Origin: Thiosocius sp963719025
Lineage (GTDB): Bacteria > Pseudomonadota > Gammaproteobacteria > Chromatiales > Chromatiaceae
Direction: 5' to 3'
DNA length: 64,000 nt
Assembly (NCBI GenBank): GCA_963719025.1
Contig: CAVRBK010000053.1
Location: forward strand, 32,721-96,720
The translations under genes and the position numbers were made by a program. Of this stretch, positions 54,947 through 63,801 are shown piece after piece; position 1 is the first letter of the stretch; the number at the start of each line of letters is the position of its first letter. Below the pieces are notes generated by a model. That model ran no database searches and was not told where the DNA came from. It saw nothing but the letters and a program-made list of their open reading frames with translations.

Positions 54947-56579
54947 CGAATATCTCCTTCACGGGTATCTGGTAGTGGCGGCATTTTGCCGGGTCGACCA
55001 ACAGCACCTGCTCGATCAGGAACCTGGCCCGCAGGAACATGCTGCGCGCCAGGGTCTTGTCGAGAATAAAACGCGTCGAGGTCGCAAAAGAACGCGCCAG
55101 GCCCAGTGCCAGGCGGAGTTCGAAGGTCTTGTCACCGGTCTTTTCGGCAAATTTCGCGGCGATGGCGTAGAAATCGCGCGACAGATGCATGATGCGTTGG
55201 CGCAACGGCGCGTCGAGAATCTGTAGCCGGTAATTCGAGACCATAAACACCGAAACATCCTGCACGTAATCCATGTGGCATGAGCGATGCAGATCGATGA
55301 AGTTGATCCGCTTCTCTTCTGCATCGTAGATGATGTTGTCGACGTTGAAATCACCGTGAATATAGACAGAAAAGGGCGCTCGCAGGGCCTTTTCATAGGC
55401 TATGGCGCGCTCCAGAAGGTGGTCGAAGCTATCGATGTCGCAGTCACAGATGCGGTTGTCGCCCTGCTGAAACTCCGGGTGGATTTTGTACACCTCACCC
55501 AGCCGGTTGCGCAGCTGTTGCATGAAGTTTGCCGAAATCGGTTTGTCAGCGCGGGTCTCGCGCCAAATCGATCTGAGTGTGCGGCCGAGTTGCTTGAGCG
55601 TTTCCCGCAGGAGTTCCGGCGATTCATGCAGCAGGATCTGCTCGAAGGTCAGCCCGGGCAGGTGCTCAATCAACAGCGCGGCGGACCGTCCGCGCTTTTT
55701 GTAGCCGAGGATCCGCGGCGCCAGTCCCGGATAGATCTCGTGCCAGCTCTCGACCCCCTGCCGTTCCTCCTTGAGCTTGCGCTTGGCGCCGTCCTTGAAA
55801 ATGGCGAGATAGTCATCACCCTTGCGATCCGGCATCGACAGGCCGGAGATGGCGCTGCCGGAGCGTGTCTCGGCGATCGGCCGGATGTTCAGCGCCGACA
55901 GTTTGTCGCGGCTCTCGAGCTTTTCCACCGATGCCTGCAGGGAACGATAGCGCTCGAGGTTGACCTGCTGTCCCAGGTTGGCCGAGATGATGGCCTCGCT
56001 GATACCGAGTAGTGCGTCACCCATCTGCTCGACGTAGTGGGCAATGAACAGCGCCCGGATCAGATCCTCCGCAGCCGATTTTTTCTTCAGCGCCGAGATA
56101 TATCGCCTGGACAACGCGGCGTAGTCTTGATCGAGTTTGCCCTCGATACTGCTGATCTTCAGTGCCAGTCGCGTATCGTTCTCGATCAACGCGGGCTGGA
56201 TCAGCTCGATGCCGCGTCTGACGCGATCGAGCATCGACAGGTAGGCCCGCGCATCGATAGCTTTCATGTCCTTGAGTTGACCGGTCTGGCGGACACAGTC
56301 GCGGCTCAGCTCGGCGATTCGTTCCAGCTCGGTCGCGGCAAACTCCACACTGCGCAAGGCCGACATATCGGTCTCTCCGGTCTTGTTGCCGGCCAGGTGA
56401 TCGAGGCAGCTGTTGTGGATACGCATCTTGAGATTCAGCGCGTAGCCGCTGCGGTCGAGAATCTTGTGCGCCGCAAGGTCCGATGGCTGTGAGAGATAGG
56501 ACTGCAGCTGAGCAATCAGCGAGTCGACCTCGAAACACAGGAAACGCAGGTTTTCCTTAATACTCTTGGGAATCTGCAT
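54939..56579 (-). CDS. PhoU-like domain fused to aminoglycoside phosphotransferase-type kinase
   Basis: A 546-residue fusion. Residues about 1-220 are all helical with a PhoU-like pattern (LERIAELSRDCVRQTGQLKD; IRALFIAHYVEQMGDALLGI). Residues about 255-546 form an APH/choline-kinase fold: AIFKDGAKRKLKEERQGVES, ALLIEHLPGLTFEQILLHES, the catalytic loop VYIHGDFNVDNIIYD and the metal site INFIDLHRS. The start is uncertain: ATG 56579 overlaps the NUDIX gene by 23 nt, and ATG 56621 adds 14 residues. The kinase probably phosphorylates a small hydroxyl compound; the PhoU part may sense or tether. Confidence 0.82.
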   Translation of the reverse strand: MQIPKSIKENLRFLCFEVDSLIAQLQSYLSQPSDLAAHKILDRSGYALNLKMRIHNSCLDHLAGNKTGETDMSALRSVEFAATELERIAELSRDCVRQTGQLKDMKAIDARAYLSMLDRVRRGIELIQPALIENDTRLALKISSIEGKLDQDYAALSRRYISALKKKSAAEDLIRALFIAHYVEQMGDALLGISEAIISANLGQQVNLERYRSLQASVEKLESRDKLSALNIRPIAETRSGSAISGLSMPDRKGDDYLAIFKDGAKRKLKEERQGVESWHEIYPGLAPRILGYKKRGRSAALLIEHLPGLTFEQILLHESPELLRETLKQLGRTLRSIWRETRADKPISANFMQQLRNRLGEVYKIHPEFQQGDNRICDCDIDSFDHLLERAIAYEKALRAPFSVYIHGDFNVDNIIYDAEEKRINFIDLHRSCHMDYVQDVSVFMVSNYRLQILDAPLRQRIMHLSRDFYAIAAKFAEKTGDKTFELRLALGLARSFATSTRFILDKTLARSMFLRARFLIEQVLLVDPAKCRHYQIPVKEIFVG

Positions 56580-57050
56580 GGTCTTGGAATAATCCGAGAT
56601 AGCCCTGGGTTTCGGCGTCATTGAGCATCGGCAGATACCTTGAAAGATAGTGTGGCACCAGCGTGAGATTGGATAGTTCTGTCAGCTTCGTCCACACAAC
56701 GTCCACCTGGTGCTTGTCCGGTCGTTCGCCATTATGCGGTACATAGTGTCCATCGATGCGACAGCGAAACAGAAATTCGACGACGTGTCGGCGCGTGACC
56801 GGCCGGGTATCGCGTCGCTTGAGAAAATCCGCGACATGGAGCAGCTCGCCGATCTCGACTCTGGCGCCGATCTCCTCGACACACTCGCGTTGCAGCGTCT
56901 CTGTCAGAGGCTCGCCCGGCTCCTGAGCGCCGCCGGGCAGGGCGAAGCGGGGCCGCGGCCCCCGCCATCCTTGCGCAACAGCAGGATACGGTCGTCATTG
57001 ACGATCAGGGCTCGTGCCGCATTGCGGATGTCGGGAATCAATTCTGCCAT
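56557..57050 (-). CDS. NUDIX hydrolase, first gene of the GAK operon (one missing base)
   Basis: About 164 residues: MAELIPDIRNAARALIVNDD, RILLLRKDGGGRGP, then at about 56950 one base is missing in a G/C run. Beyond it comes RFALPGGAQEPGEPLTETLQ and the rest of a perfect NUDIX box, RECVEEIGA. VADFLKRRDTRPVTRRHVVE and HQVDVVWTKLTELSNLTLVP follow, typical of ADP-ribose or nucleotide-sugar pyrophosphatases. The 494-nt length (remainder 2) agrees with one lost base. It is divergent from the CofD-like gene, with a 178-nt shared promoter region. Confidence 0.8.
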
Positions 57051-57228
57051 TGGCTTTTTGGTATTCGTAGAAAGCGGGCTACAGTCCTCTGCCTATTGTG
57101 CCGTGTCGGGCGGCGGCTGTCTTTTACAGATATCCGATTGATGGTCGTTAACGTGGCGCAACTCATGGTGGCACAGACTGGGTTAGTCTTGGCATATCCT
57201 TAGTAACTTCTGACTGCCGAGAAAGCAC

Positions 57229-58422
57229 ATGCCGCGAATCCGGGTTACGCGTGCCGTTGATATTCCCGATCCACTGCGGATCAGCCGATATCAAAAGATT
57301 CCGGAACTCGGTCCGCGCATCCTGTTTTTCAGCGGCGGCAGCGCCATCAATGGCCTGTGTCGGACGCTCAAACATTACACGCATAATTCGATCCACCTGG
57401 TTACGCCCTTCGATTCCGGTGGCAGCTCCGCCGAACTGCGGGATGCGTTCGCCATGCCATCGATCGGTGACCTGCGCAGTCGCCTGATCGCGCTGGCAGA
57501 CGAGACGGTACTCGGCCAGCCGGAGGTCTATCGCCTGTTTAATTACCGGTTGCCGATGCAGGCGACTGATCGTCAACTGCGCGAAGAACTCGAACGAATG
57601 ATCGAGGGCAAGGCCGGGCGGGTCGCGGAGATCACCAATCCGATGCGCCGCCTGATCTGCAATCTGCTCGGGTTCTTTCGCGACGCGATGCCGGACGGAT
57701 TCGATCTGCGTGGGGCAAGTATCGGCAACCTCATCCTTGCCGGCGGTTACCTGAACAACCACCAGCATCTCGATCCGGTTATCTTTCTTTTCTCAAAGCT
57801 GGCGAATGTGCAGGGCACGGTGCGGGCCTGTGTCAACGGGGATCTGCACCTGGCGGCCAAGCTGGCGGACGGCAGCCGGGTGGTCGGACAGCATCGTCTG
57901 ACCGGAAAGGAGGTGCCGCCGTTGACATCGCCGATTGTCGAGTTTTCCCTCTCGAAGAAGCGTGACAGTTACGAGCCGGCCAGCGTGGGTCTGCGCAAGA
58001 AGAATCGCAAGTTGATCCAGAGCGCCGACCTGATCTGTTACCCGCCAGGCAGCTTCTACTCGAGCCTGATGGCGAACCTGATGCCGGCCGGTGTGGGCCG
58101 GGCGATCGCGGCCAATGACGGGCCCAAGGTTTACATCCCGAATCTTGGCTCCGATCCCGAACAGATCGGGATGGATCTGGACGATATGGTGCACCGTCTG
58201 CTCGACCAGCTTCGATCGGATACCGGAAAAGGCTGTGCCAACAGTCGATTGTTGAACTTCATCCTGCTCGATCGGAAGCATGGTGATTACCCGCCGGGAC
58301 TCGATGACGGGTTTCTGCGGCGCCTCGGTATTGAACTGATCGATACGCCGCTGATCAGCAAACGGAGTGCGCCTTTCTATGACAACAACCTGCTGGTCTC
58401 CGCCCTGTTGTCGCTGGCCTGA
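57229..58422 (+). CDS. CofD-like protein (GAK system)
   Basis: A 397-residue protein of the CofD/YvcK superfamily. ILFFSGGSAINGLCRTLKHY is the N-terminal substrate loop, and LVTPFDSGGSSAELRDAFAM and SIGDLRSRLIALAD follow. Later blocks are DLRGASIGNLILAGGYLNNH and SADLICYPPGSFYSSLMANL. CofD transfers a lactyl-phosphate group from a dinucleotide precursor to Fo in F420 synthesis, while YvcK relatives bind UDP-sugars. This branch is the one that accompanies GAK genes. It is divergent from the minus operon and 149 nt before the Sat-CysC fusion. The substrate is unknown. Confidence 0.87.
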   Translation: MPRIRVTRAVDIPDPLRISRYQKIPELGPRILFFSGGSAINGLCRTLKHYTHNSIHLVTPFDSGGSSAELRDAFAMPSIGDLRSRLIALADETVLGQPEVYRLFNYRLPMQATDRQLREELERMIEGKAGRVAEITNPMRRLICNLLGFFRDAMPDGFDLRGASIGNLILAGGYLNNHQHLDPVIFLFSKLANVQGTVRACVNGDLHLAAKLADGSRVVGQHRLTGKEVPPLTSPIVEFSLSKKRDSYEPASVGLRKKNRKLIQSADLICYPPGSFYSSLMANLMPAGVGRAIAANDGPKVYIPNLGSDPEQIGMDLDDMVHRLLDQLRSDTGKGCANSRLLNFILLDRKHGDYPPGLDDGFLRRLGIELIDTPLISKRSAPFYDNNLLVSALLSLA

Positions 58423-58571
58423 AGCCCTATCGGGGTAGCGCGCTGCTGCCGCGTGGGCTCTTCAATTGTTTTCCACAAGCGGCGGGTCGGGGAAACTGTT
58501 CCGCGCGACCGTCGAAATCGGCTAAAGTGGCGCAAAAACAACGCTTCGACAGCAATCTACAGTGGGAAATC

Positions 58572-60297
58572 ATGACCTTCACCGTTAAGCCGCACGGCGG
58601 CGATCAACTGGTCGACCTGTTGGTCGATGAGGCACGGGCAGAGGCGCTCAAGCAGACCTCCGGCCCGCTGCCATCGGTAATCCTGACGCAGCGCCAGCTG
58701 TGTGATCTCGAACTCCTGGTCAACGGCGCCTTCTCCCCGCTGACGGGATTCATGGGGCAGAAGAGCTACGAAGGGGTGCTCGATGAGCTGAGTCTCCCGG
58801 ATGGCACCTTGTGGCCGGTTCCCATCGTGCTGGATGTCACGGAAGACTTTGCCGCGAAGCTGACCGCCGGTGACCGGGTGGCACTGCGTGACAGCGAGGG
58901 CTTTATGCCGGCGGTGCTGACGGTAGAGGATATCTGGCGGCCGGACCGCGCGGTCGAGGCGGAAAAGGTCTATGGCACGACAGACCCATCGCACCCCGGC
59001 GTGCGCTACCTGTTGAATGCGGTCAATCCGGTTTATATCGGTGGCACGGTCGAGGGCGTGCAGGCGCCCCTGCACCACGATTTCGAGGACCTTTGGGATT
59101 CGCCGGCCGAGATGCGCGCCCAGTTTGCGCGTACCGGGTGGCGTCGGGTGGTTGCCTTTCAAACCAGCAAACCCATGCATCGGCTGCAACGCGAGATCAC
59201 GATCAAGGTGGCGAAAGAGCTGCAGGCCCACATCCTGCTGCACCCGACGGTCGGGATGACCAAACCGGGTGATCTGCATTACTACGCCCGGGTGCATTGC
59301 TACCAGGCCATACGGCGCCACTTCCCGCACAACCTGGCGACGTTGTCACTGTTGCCGCTGGCCATGCGCATGGCGGGGCCGCGCGAGGCCCTGTGGCATG
59401 CGATCGTGCATCAGAACTACGGGTGTTCGCACATGATCGTCGGACCCAAGCACGCCGCGCCGCCACAGCAGGCCGATCATTCCCCGGTCTACGATGCCGG
59501 GTACTCGCGCGAGCTGATCGACGCCCATGCGGACCGGCTGGGGATCGAGATCGTACATGTCGAGCCACATCGTTTCGTGCCCTCGGCCCAGCGCTTCCTG
59601 GGGATTTCGGAGATCGAACGGCGGAAACTCGAGGCGGGGCTGGAATATACCGACGCGCAACTCAAGATGGATCTGGCGATGGGCGAGGAGCCGCCTGAAT
59701 GGTTCAGCTACCCGGAGGTGGTCGCCGAACTGCGCCATGCCTATCCGCCGCGCAGTCAGCAGGGCATGACGCTGTTCTTCACCGGCCTGTCCGGGTCGGG
59801 CAAATCGACCCTGGCGAAGATCATCTACGGCAAACTGGTCGAGGGCGGACGGCGGCCGGCGACCCTGCTGGACGGGGATATCGTGCGCCAGAACCTGTCC
59901 AGCGAGCTGGGGTTCTCCAAGGCCCACCGTGATCTCAATATCCGGCGTATCGGTTATGTCGCCAGCGAGATCACCAAGAACGGCGGTATCGCCATCTGCG
60001 CGCCGATCGCCCCTTACCGCGAGACCCGGCGCGCGGTGCGCGAGATGATCGAGGAGCGCGGCGCCTTTATCGAGATCCACGTCGCGACCCGATCTGGAGG
60101 TGTGTGAGGCGCGCGATCGCAAGGGGCTGTACGCCAAGGCGAGAAAGGGCCTGATTCCGGAGTTTACCGGTATCAGCGATCCCTACGAGGTGCCCGAGCG
60201 GGCCGAGTTGTCGATCGACACGGCGAGTGTCAGCCCGATGGAGGCGGCGCAGGAGATCTACCTGTACCTGCTCAAAGAGGGCTACATCGAGTCCTGA
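58572..60297 (+). CDS. ATP sulfurylase-like domain fused to APS kinase (degenerate Sat motifs; one surplus base)
   Basis: About 574 residues. The N-terminal ATP sulfurylase-like domain (1-395) keeps LVNGAFSPLTGFM and LSLLPLAMRMAGPREALWHA. However, the usual QTRNPxHRAH reads QTSKPMHRLQREI, lacking the second catalytic His, and GRDHAGP reads GPKHAAP. The C-terminal APS kinase (400-574) is normal: FFTGLSGSGKSTLAKI, LLDGDIVRQNLSSELGFSKA and NIRRIGYVASEITKNGGIAI. At about 60094 (ACC-C-GAT) one surplus base breaks the frame before DLEVCEARDRKGLYAKARKG. ATG 58572 follows GGGAAA. The kinase half probably works; the sulfurylase half may be inactive or altered. Confidence 0.85.
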
Positions 60298-60323
60298 GAC
60301 CAGCGAGGCCCGGGACGCGGCGT

Positions 60324-60350
60324 AAAAAAGCCCGCGTTCGGCGGGCTTTT
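60324..60350 (+). terminator. Rho-independent terminator
   Basis: AAAAAAGCCCGC and GCGGGCTTTT form a stem with a short GTTCG loop, with A-run and T-run flanks, so it can stop transcripts from either side. It lies 27 nt after the Sat-CysC stop and 15 nt before the end of the convergent membrane-protein gene. Confidence 0.85.
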
Positions 60351-60364
60351 CGTTGGGCGGGCGC

Positions 60365-60709
60365 TCAGTGCGCCTTTTTGATCTCGTCGAACGGATCCGC
60401 CTCGGATTCATCCGGTTCGACATGGTGGTCGCGCGTGCTCCACATGCCGTGGCAGCGGTCGTTCTCCACGCCCGTTATCGTCAACATCGTCCAAACGGCC
60501 GCAATTCCCCACATCGCGAAACCGAGGCCGACGGTATACCAGCTGATACCGGACTCGCCGGTTGGTCCGCCCAGCAGGCCGTAGACGACACTGACCACGC
60601 CAAACAGCCAGAAAACGGTCACCGGCGCCGCACAGTTGGTACCGCAACCGTAGCGACAGGCGCCGACAGGCGGCAGCAATGCCGATGTCACATAACTCTT
60701 AATCCCCAT
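60365..60709 (-). CDS. Small membrane protein with Cys-rich N-terminus
   Basis: A 114-residue protein. LLPPVGACRYGCGTNCAAPV precedes two hydrophobic helices (TVFWLFGVVSVVYGLLGG and WYTVGLGFAMWGIAAVWTML). A second metal-like segment, ENDRCHGMWSTRDHHV, and an acidic tail (PDESEADPFDEIKKAH) follow. Cys and His on both sides of the helices suggest metal binding. I do not recognise a family. Convergent with Sat-CysC. Confidence 0.6.
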   Translation of the reverse strand: MGIKSYVTSALLPPVGACRYGCGTNCAAPVTVFWLFGVVSVVYGLLGGPTGESGISWYTVGLGFAMWGIAAVWTMLTITGVENDRCHGMWSTRDHHVEPDESEADPFDEIKKAH

Positions 60710-60827
60710 TACCCATCCTCAAATACGTCTGTTTTTTATAATTACAATTGATTAGTAGCATGGGAACTTGAGCAGCGGCAACTTTTTCTTTTTTGGGGGT
60801 TTTTACGGTTTTCGCCACGTCCTGCCG

Positions 60828-61147
60828 GATTTTGCCGACTTCCTCGGTGCTCGCAGAGCGCTGCGCCTGCAGAGTGCGGCGACGGAACGGGTCTTCGCGT
60901 TGCGCGAGGCCCTCGACGCCGGTAACCGGCTCACGTTCCACTCGCGTGTTCGGGGGGACTGGAGTCCCTGCCGGACTATCAGCTGCCGCCGCGGGTGCTG
61001 TTCCTTGTTACGGCCTACGACCCGAATGACAACCCGGACCGCAGCACGGAGAAGATAGAAGAGCGACGGCATAACAACGAGACCCGCGCGAGATGCATCA
61101 GGCTCCTACGCAAGGAACTGAGCCGGGGTAACTTATTAAGCGAGTAA
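60828..61147 (+). CDS. Truncated, frame-broken ORF (possible glycosyltransferase end)
   Basis: Pieced across a break near 60955: ALRLQSAATERVFALREALD, then LESLPDYQLPPRVLFLVTAY, DPNDNPDRSTEKIEERRHNN and ETRARCIRLLRKEL, ending at TAA 61145-61147. The PRVLFLVTAYDP ... ETRARCIRLLRKE pattern is reminiscent of exopolysaccharide glycosyltransferases, but I cannot be sure. No start or ribosome site is visible. It lies at the point where the window stops looking like the preceding genome. Confidence 0.3.
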
Positions 61148-61148
61148 C

Positions 61149-62490
61149 TTCGAGCCACTCTCGACGGACAAGGCTCGCAGATCGTGGACGATGCGATCGA
61201 GTTCGACAAGTTCAGCGAGCCGATGGAGGAGGTGCTCGTCCAGGCCGCCGGGTTGCGACGAAGGCTATGTCGTCAGTACGGCCGATCCACGGATCGTCGA
61301 TGGGAAACGCACGAAGAACCCGCGCTACTTGCAGGATCGGCCCGACATGGTGGCATGCCCGCGACGCGTTACGTCGCGATGCGAGGCATGCAACTTCATC
61401 GATGTTTACCTGCCGATGCGCCGGTCCATGTACCGGTGGGTGCGGTGCTGAGCGGTCGTCGTAACAATCCGCCCGACGCGCAGCGCCGGTTTTCGCTCGT
61501 TGGCGGTGTATTCACCGTTGCACTACCAAGAGTTGCCCGAGTTGATCATGGACTATGTCTGTTCCTTGACAGGCAAGAGCCCCAGCACGACCGGCGCGGG
61601 CAGCGAGGGAGCGTTGACCGAAGGCGCCCTTCAACGCGTTGATCCCATCGATTGACTTGAACTCGATGATCGTCTCGATGATTCTGACCGAGTTGGGCGG
61701 CTTCACGCACTCCTGCCGGTCACATCGGGCCGCGTTTCGAGGTGGGTCATGACGTTTCGTTGCTGATCCCGGAAGTCTGGTGCCGGATGGGACCGCGATG
61801 AACGCGATCCCCAGAAGTTGATCGCTGCCGGGATGCTGGAACCGGTGGCGGACTTTGAGGCCGACGGAGTTCCGATTCCCGCCAGCCGGTTGGGGTACCG
61901 CATCAGCACGGAAGTTCGTTCGCACTTACCTGGCGCGTGTGTTCGATAATCCCGACAAGGTCTTCAGCGATGAGATCCTGCGTCCGGAACTGCAGGATCC
62001 CGCCTCCTTCGCCGACGGCATCCTGCAGATCGCCGAGGCCCAGAAGAGGGTGGCACTGCAATACATGGAAGACGGCGGTTACGAATTGGCCTGTCCGCCG
62101 CTTCGCGCGGTACTCAGTATCATGGCCTTCGGTGAGTTCGAGGGCAAATCGATCACCGACCCCGACGTGCGTGAGCTGTTCACGCGGGACGTCACTATTG
62201 CCAGCGATTGGTATCGTCGCCGATTGACCGCCAAAAACGGAGCGCGACATCGATCATTGGCAGGCCATGGTCGCGCGGTTGACCGATTATCTCGGGTCCC
62301 ATCCCGATCGCCAGATGATCGACGAGCTCGATCTCCGAGGACGGTTGGAGTATGCACGCGAGAAGTTCGCGACTGCGCAAACGCTCGAGTACGAAGAGTC
62401 GTTGGTGGGAACGCTCGGCGTCGATCCGATGCGGCCCTCGTCCAAAGACACCACCCTGCTCGATCGCCTGGCCAGCCCCCGTAGCCTCAC
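61149..62490 (+). CDS. PPi-type phosphoenolpyruvate carboxykinase, partial and frame-broken
   Basis: Segments in three frames join into the C-terminal half of pyrophosphate-dependent PEPCK: SQIVDDAIEFDKFSEPMEEV, RTKNPRYLQDRPDMVACP, VYSPLHYQELPELIMDYVCS, LTGKSPSTTGAGSEGALT, PFNALIP, LNSMIVSMILTELGGFTH, HDVSLLIPEVWCRMGP, SRLGYRIST, DEILRPELQDPASFADGILQ and ACPPLRAVLSIMAFGEFEGK. At least six frame breaks occur. The N-terminal half is absent. The family makes PEP from oxaloacetate and PPi (or the reverse). Nothing links it to the gammaproteobacterial part; it is probably from another organism joined in assembly. Confidence 0.65.
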
Positions 62491-62520
62491 CGAACGGCTC
62501 CCAAGGAGGCTCTTCCCAAT

Positions 62521-62594
62521 GTGGCTCGGTTGTCCCAACCGAGGTCGCTCACGATCCTCGCGGATCGGGATCTCGGTTGGGACAACCGAGCCAC
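62521..62594. repeat. Nested inverted repeat: two 8-bp hairpins inside a 23-bp palindrome
   Basis: Arms 62521-62543 and 62572-62594 are perfect reverse complements (23 bp). Each arm is itself a hairpin, CTCGGTTG - 3 nt - CAACCGAG, with loop TCC on the left and GGA on the right. The 28-nt spacer includes GATCC-TCGC-GGATC. It lies about 30 nt after the PEPCK fragment. A terminator without U-run, a mobile-element end or a fold-back assembly artefact are all possible. Confidence 0.75.
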
Positions 62595-62736
62595 CTTGAA
62601 CAGCTGCCAGTCCAGTTACAGGATCGTCGTAGATTTGCCAGGGGGGGTTGCGTGGTGGCGTATTCGATTCAGAGAAGAGATACTCTGGACGATCCGTTTT
62701 GTCCGTCCCTTGCTTCTTATCGCCGGAGTTCCGCCC
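62595..62736. other. Short spacer after nested repeat
   Basis: No gene is supported. It contains a run of seven G (62641-62647), possibly near a join between unrelated pieces. Confidence 0.25.
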
Positions 62737-62910
62737 ATGGCCGCTCGCCTCATCCTTGCCGCTGCCCTGTCCTCGTTGGCTTTTTCGATGACGCACTCGG
62801 ACGAAGTCAACCAAGACTCCGGAGTCTTGTTGGAGGAGAACTTCGAGGACGGAACTGACCGCTGGGAAATCATCCAATGCGGAATCTTGCCGATCGACCC
62901 GGCACAGTGA
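62737..62910 (+). CDS. N-terminal fragment of an exported protein
   Basis: 57 residues: a signal peptide MAARLILAAALSSLAFSMTH, then SDEVNQDSGVLLEENFEDGT and DRWEIIQ, which is how many secreted laminin-G-like or DUF1080-type proteins of Planctomycetes and relatives begin. The similarity ends abruptly and the frame stops 30 nt later, so this looks like a truncated or mis-joined gene start. Confidence 0.35.
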   Translation: MAARLILAAALSSLAFSMTHSDEVNQDSGVLLEENFEDGTDRWEIIQCGILPIDPAQ

Positions 62911-63158
62911 GTGTGGTCGTACCTTCCGGCTCAGAACTACGTCCGCTGCCGTGGTTCCTTGCGGCTCCGGCTGTCTCCCTAGAGCCGGGTGAAGTGCTTG
63001 GCGATGGTGTTGTGTGGTCTACCGGCTGTGAAGCCTGCTCGTGGCGGCAGAGTGGCTTTCTGACACGACACGAGGCGACGGAGGCGCGTCAACGTCACTA
63101 CGTCACCGACTGCACGCACGCTCCGATCGAGGACGCGGGTAGCGGGGGTGTGAGGTGA
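62907..63158 (+). CDS. Small Cys/His protein, phage-like
   Basis: An 83-residue GTG-started frame ending in GVR. CEACSWRQSGFLTRHEATEA and RQRHYVTDCTHAP place Cys and His as in a small zinc finger. It is followed at 4 nt by another small frame and then a zinc-ribbon gene, a packing typical of actinophage early regions. The start is uncertain. Confidence 0.35.
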   Translation: MSVVVPSGSELRPLPWFLAAPAVSLEPGEVLGDGVVWSTGCEACSWRQSGFLTRHEATEARQRHYVTDCTHAPIEDAGSGGVR

Positions 63159-63162
63159 GCAG

Positions 63163-63369
63163 GTGCAGCTGGTCAAGGTGGTCAACGTGGCGTCGTTCGA
63201 CCTCACACTTGCCAAGCCGATCTATCACACGACATGGAAGCCGATGCCAGCAACGGTTCGGTGTGGTTCCGGGGCGTGCGCTGTAATCCGTCCACGTACT
63301 GGCGGCCAGCGATCATTGGCTGCCCCACACCAACAATTGCACGCCCGTGCAGCCACTGTTGGCCATTAG
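63163..63369 (+). CDS. Possible 68-aa phage-like hypothetical
   Basis: A GTG-started frame with VKVVNVASFDLTLAKPIYHT at its start. GAGGTGAGCAG precedes it. No family is recognised; a frame at 63234-63686 overlaps it. It is listed mainly because it fits the tight series of small + strand frames here. Confidence 0.2.
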   Translation: MQLVKVVNVASFDLTLAKPIYHTTWKPMPATVRCGSGACAVIRPRTGGQRSLAAPHQQLHARAATVGH

Positions 63370-63440
63370 GTGTTGACGGCGACCGCGTGATCCTTCGATC
63401 CCACGCGGCGCTCCCCAGGAGGCAGAACAGGAGAGAAGGA

Positions 63441-63686
63441 ATGACGACACCCGGTGCTCTGACTTGCATGGATTGCGGGCAACCCGGCCCGCTCGCACAG
63501 TCGATGACGAAGGCACGTGCAGCGGCGAAGGAAGCGGGGTGGACGCGGGTCTACCACGGGTCCGGCGACACCTACCGTTGCCCTGGTTGCCGTCGTCCTC
63601 GTGGGCCGGTACCAGCACCGCGGTGTCCAACGTGCGGCGGATCTGGTCGAGCCCAGGAGCAGGCGGACAGACCACATGAAAACTGA
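63441..63686 (+). CDS. Zinc-ribbon small protein, phage-like
   Basis: An 81-residue protein with three CxxC pairs: LTCMDCGQPG, YRCPGCRRP and PRCPTCGGSG, enough for one or two zinc sites. KARAAAKEAGWTRVYHGSGD lies between the first two. GGAGAGAAGGA directly precedes the ATG. Codon choice and composition look actinobacterial or actinophage-like rather than like the main contig. It is probably an uncharacterised phage protein. Confidence 0.45.
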   Translation: MTTPGALTCMDCGQPGPLAQSMTKARAAAKEAGWTRVYHGSGDTYRCPGCRRPRGPVPAPRCPTCGGSGRAQEQADRPHEN

Positions 63687-63801
63687 CCCTACCTGTCGCG
63701 CTGAATCCCTAATCGGACTCTCACAGACATGACAACGATGGACAGAATCGCCCGCCCGACGGTGTGCCGTAGATGCGCCCCCACCTACGCACGAGCCACC
63801 A

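Noticed and set aside
60699..60941. 80-residue minus-strand frame with an alternating Lys/Val region
   Set aside because: It overlaps the start of the small membrane protein and the likely join; no ribosome site.
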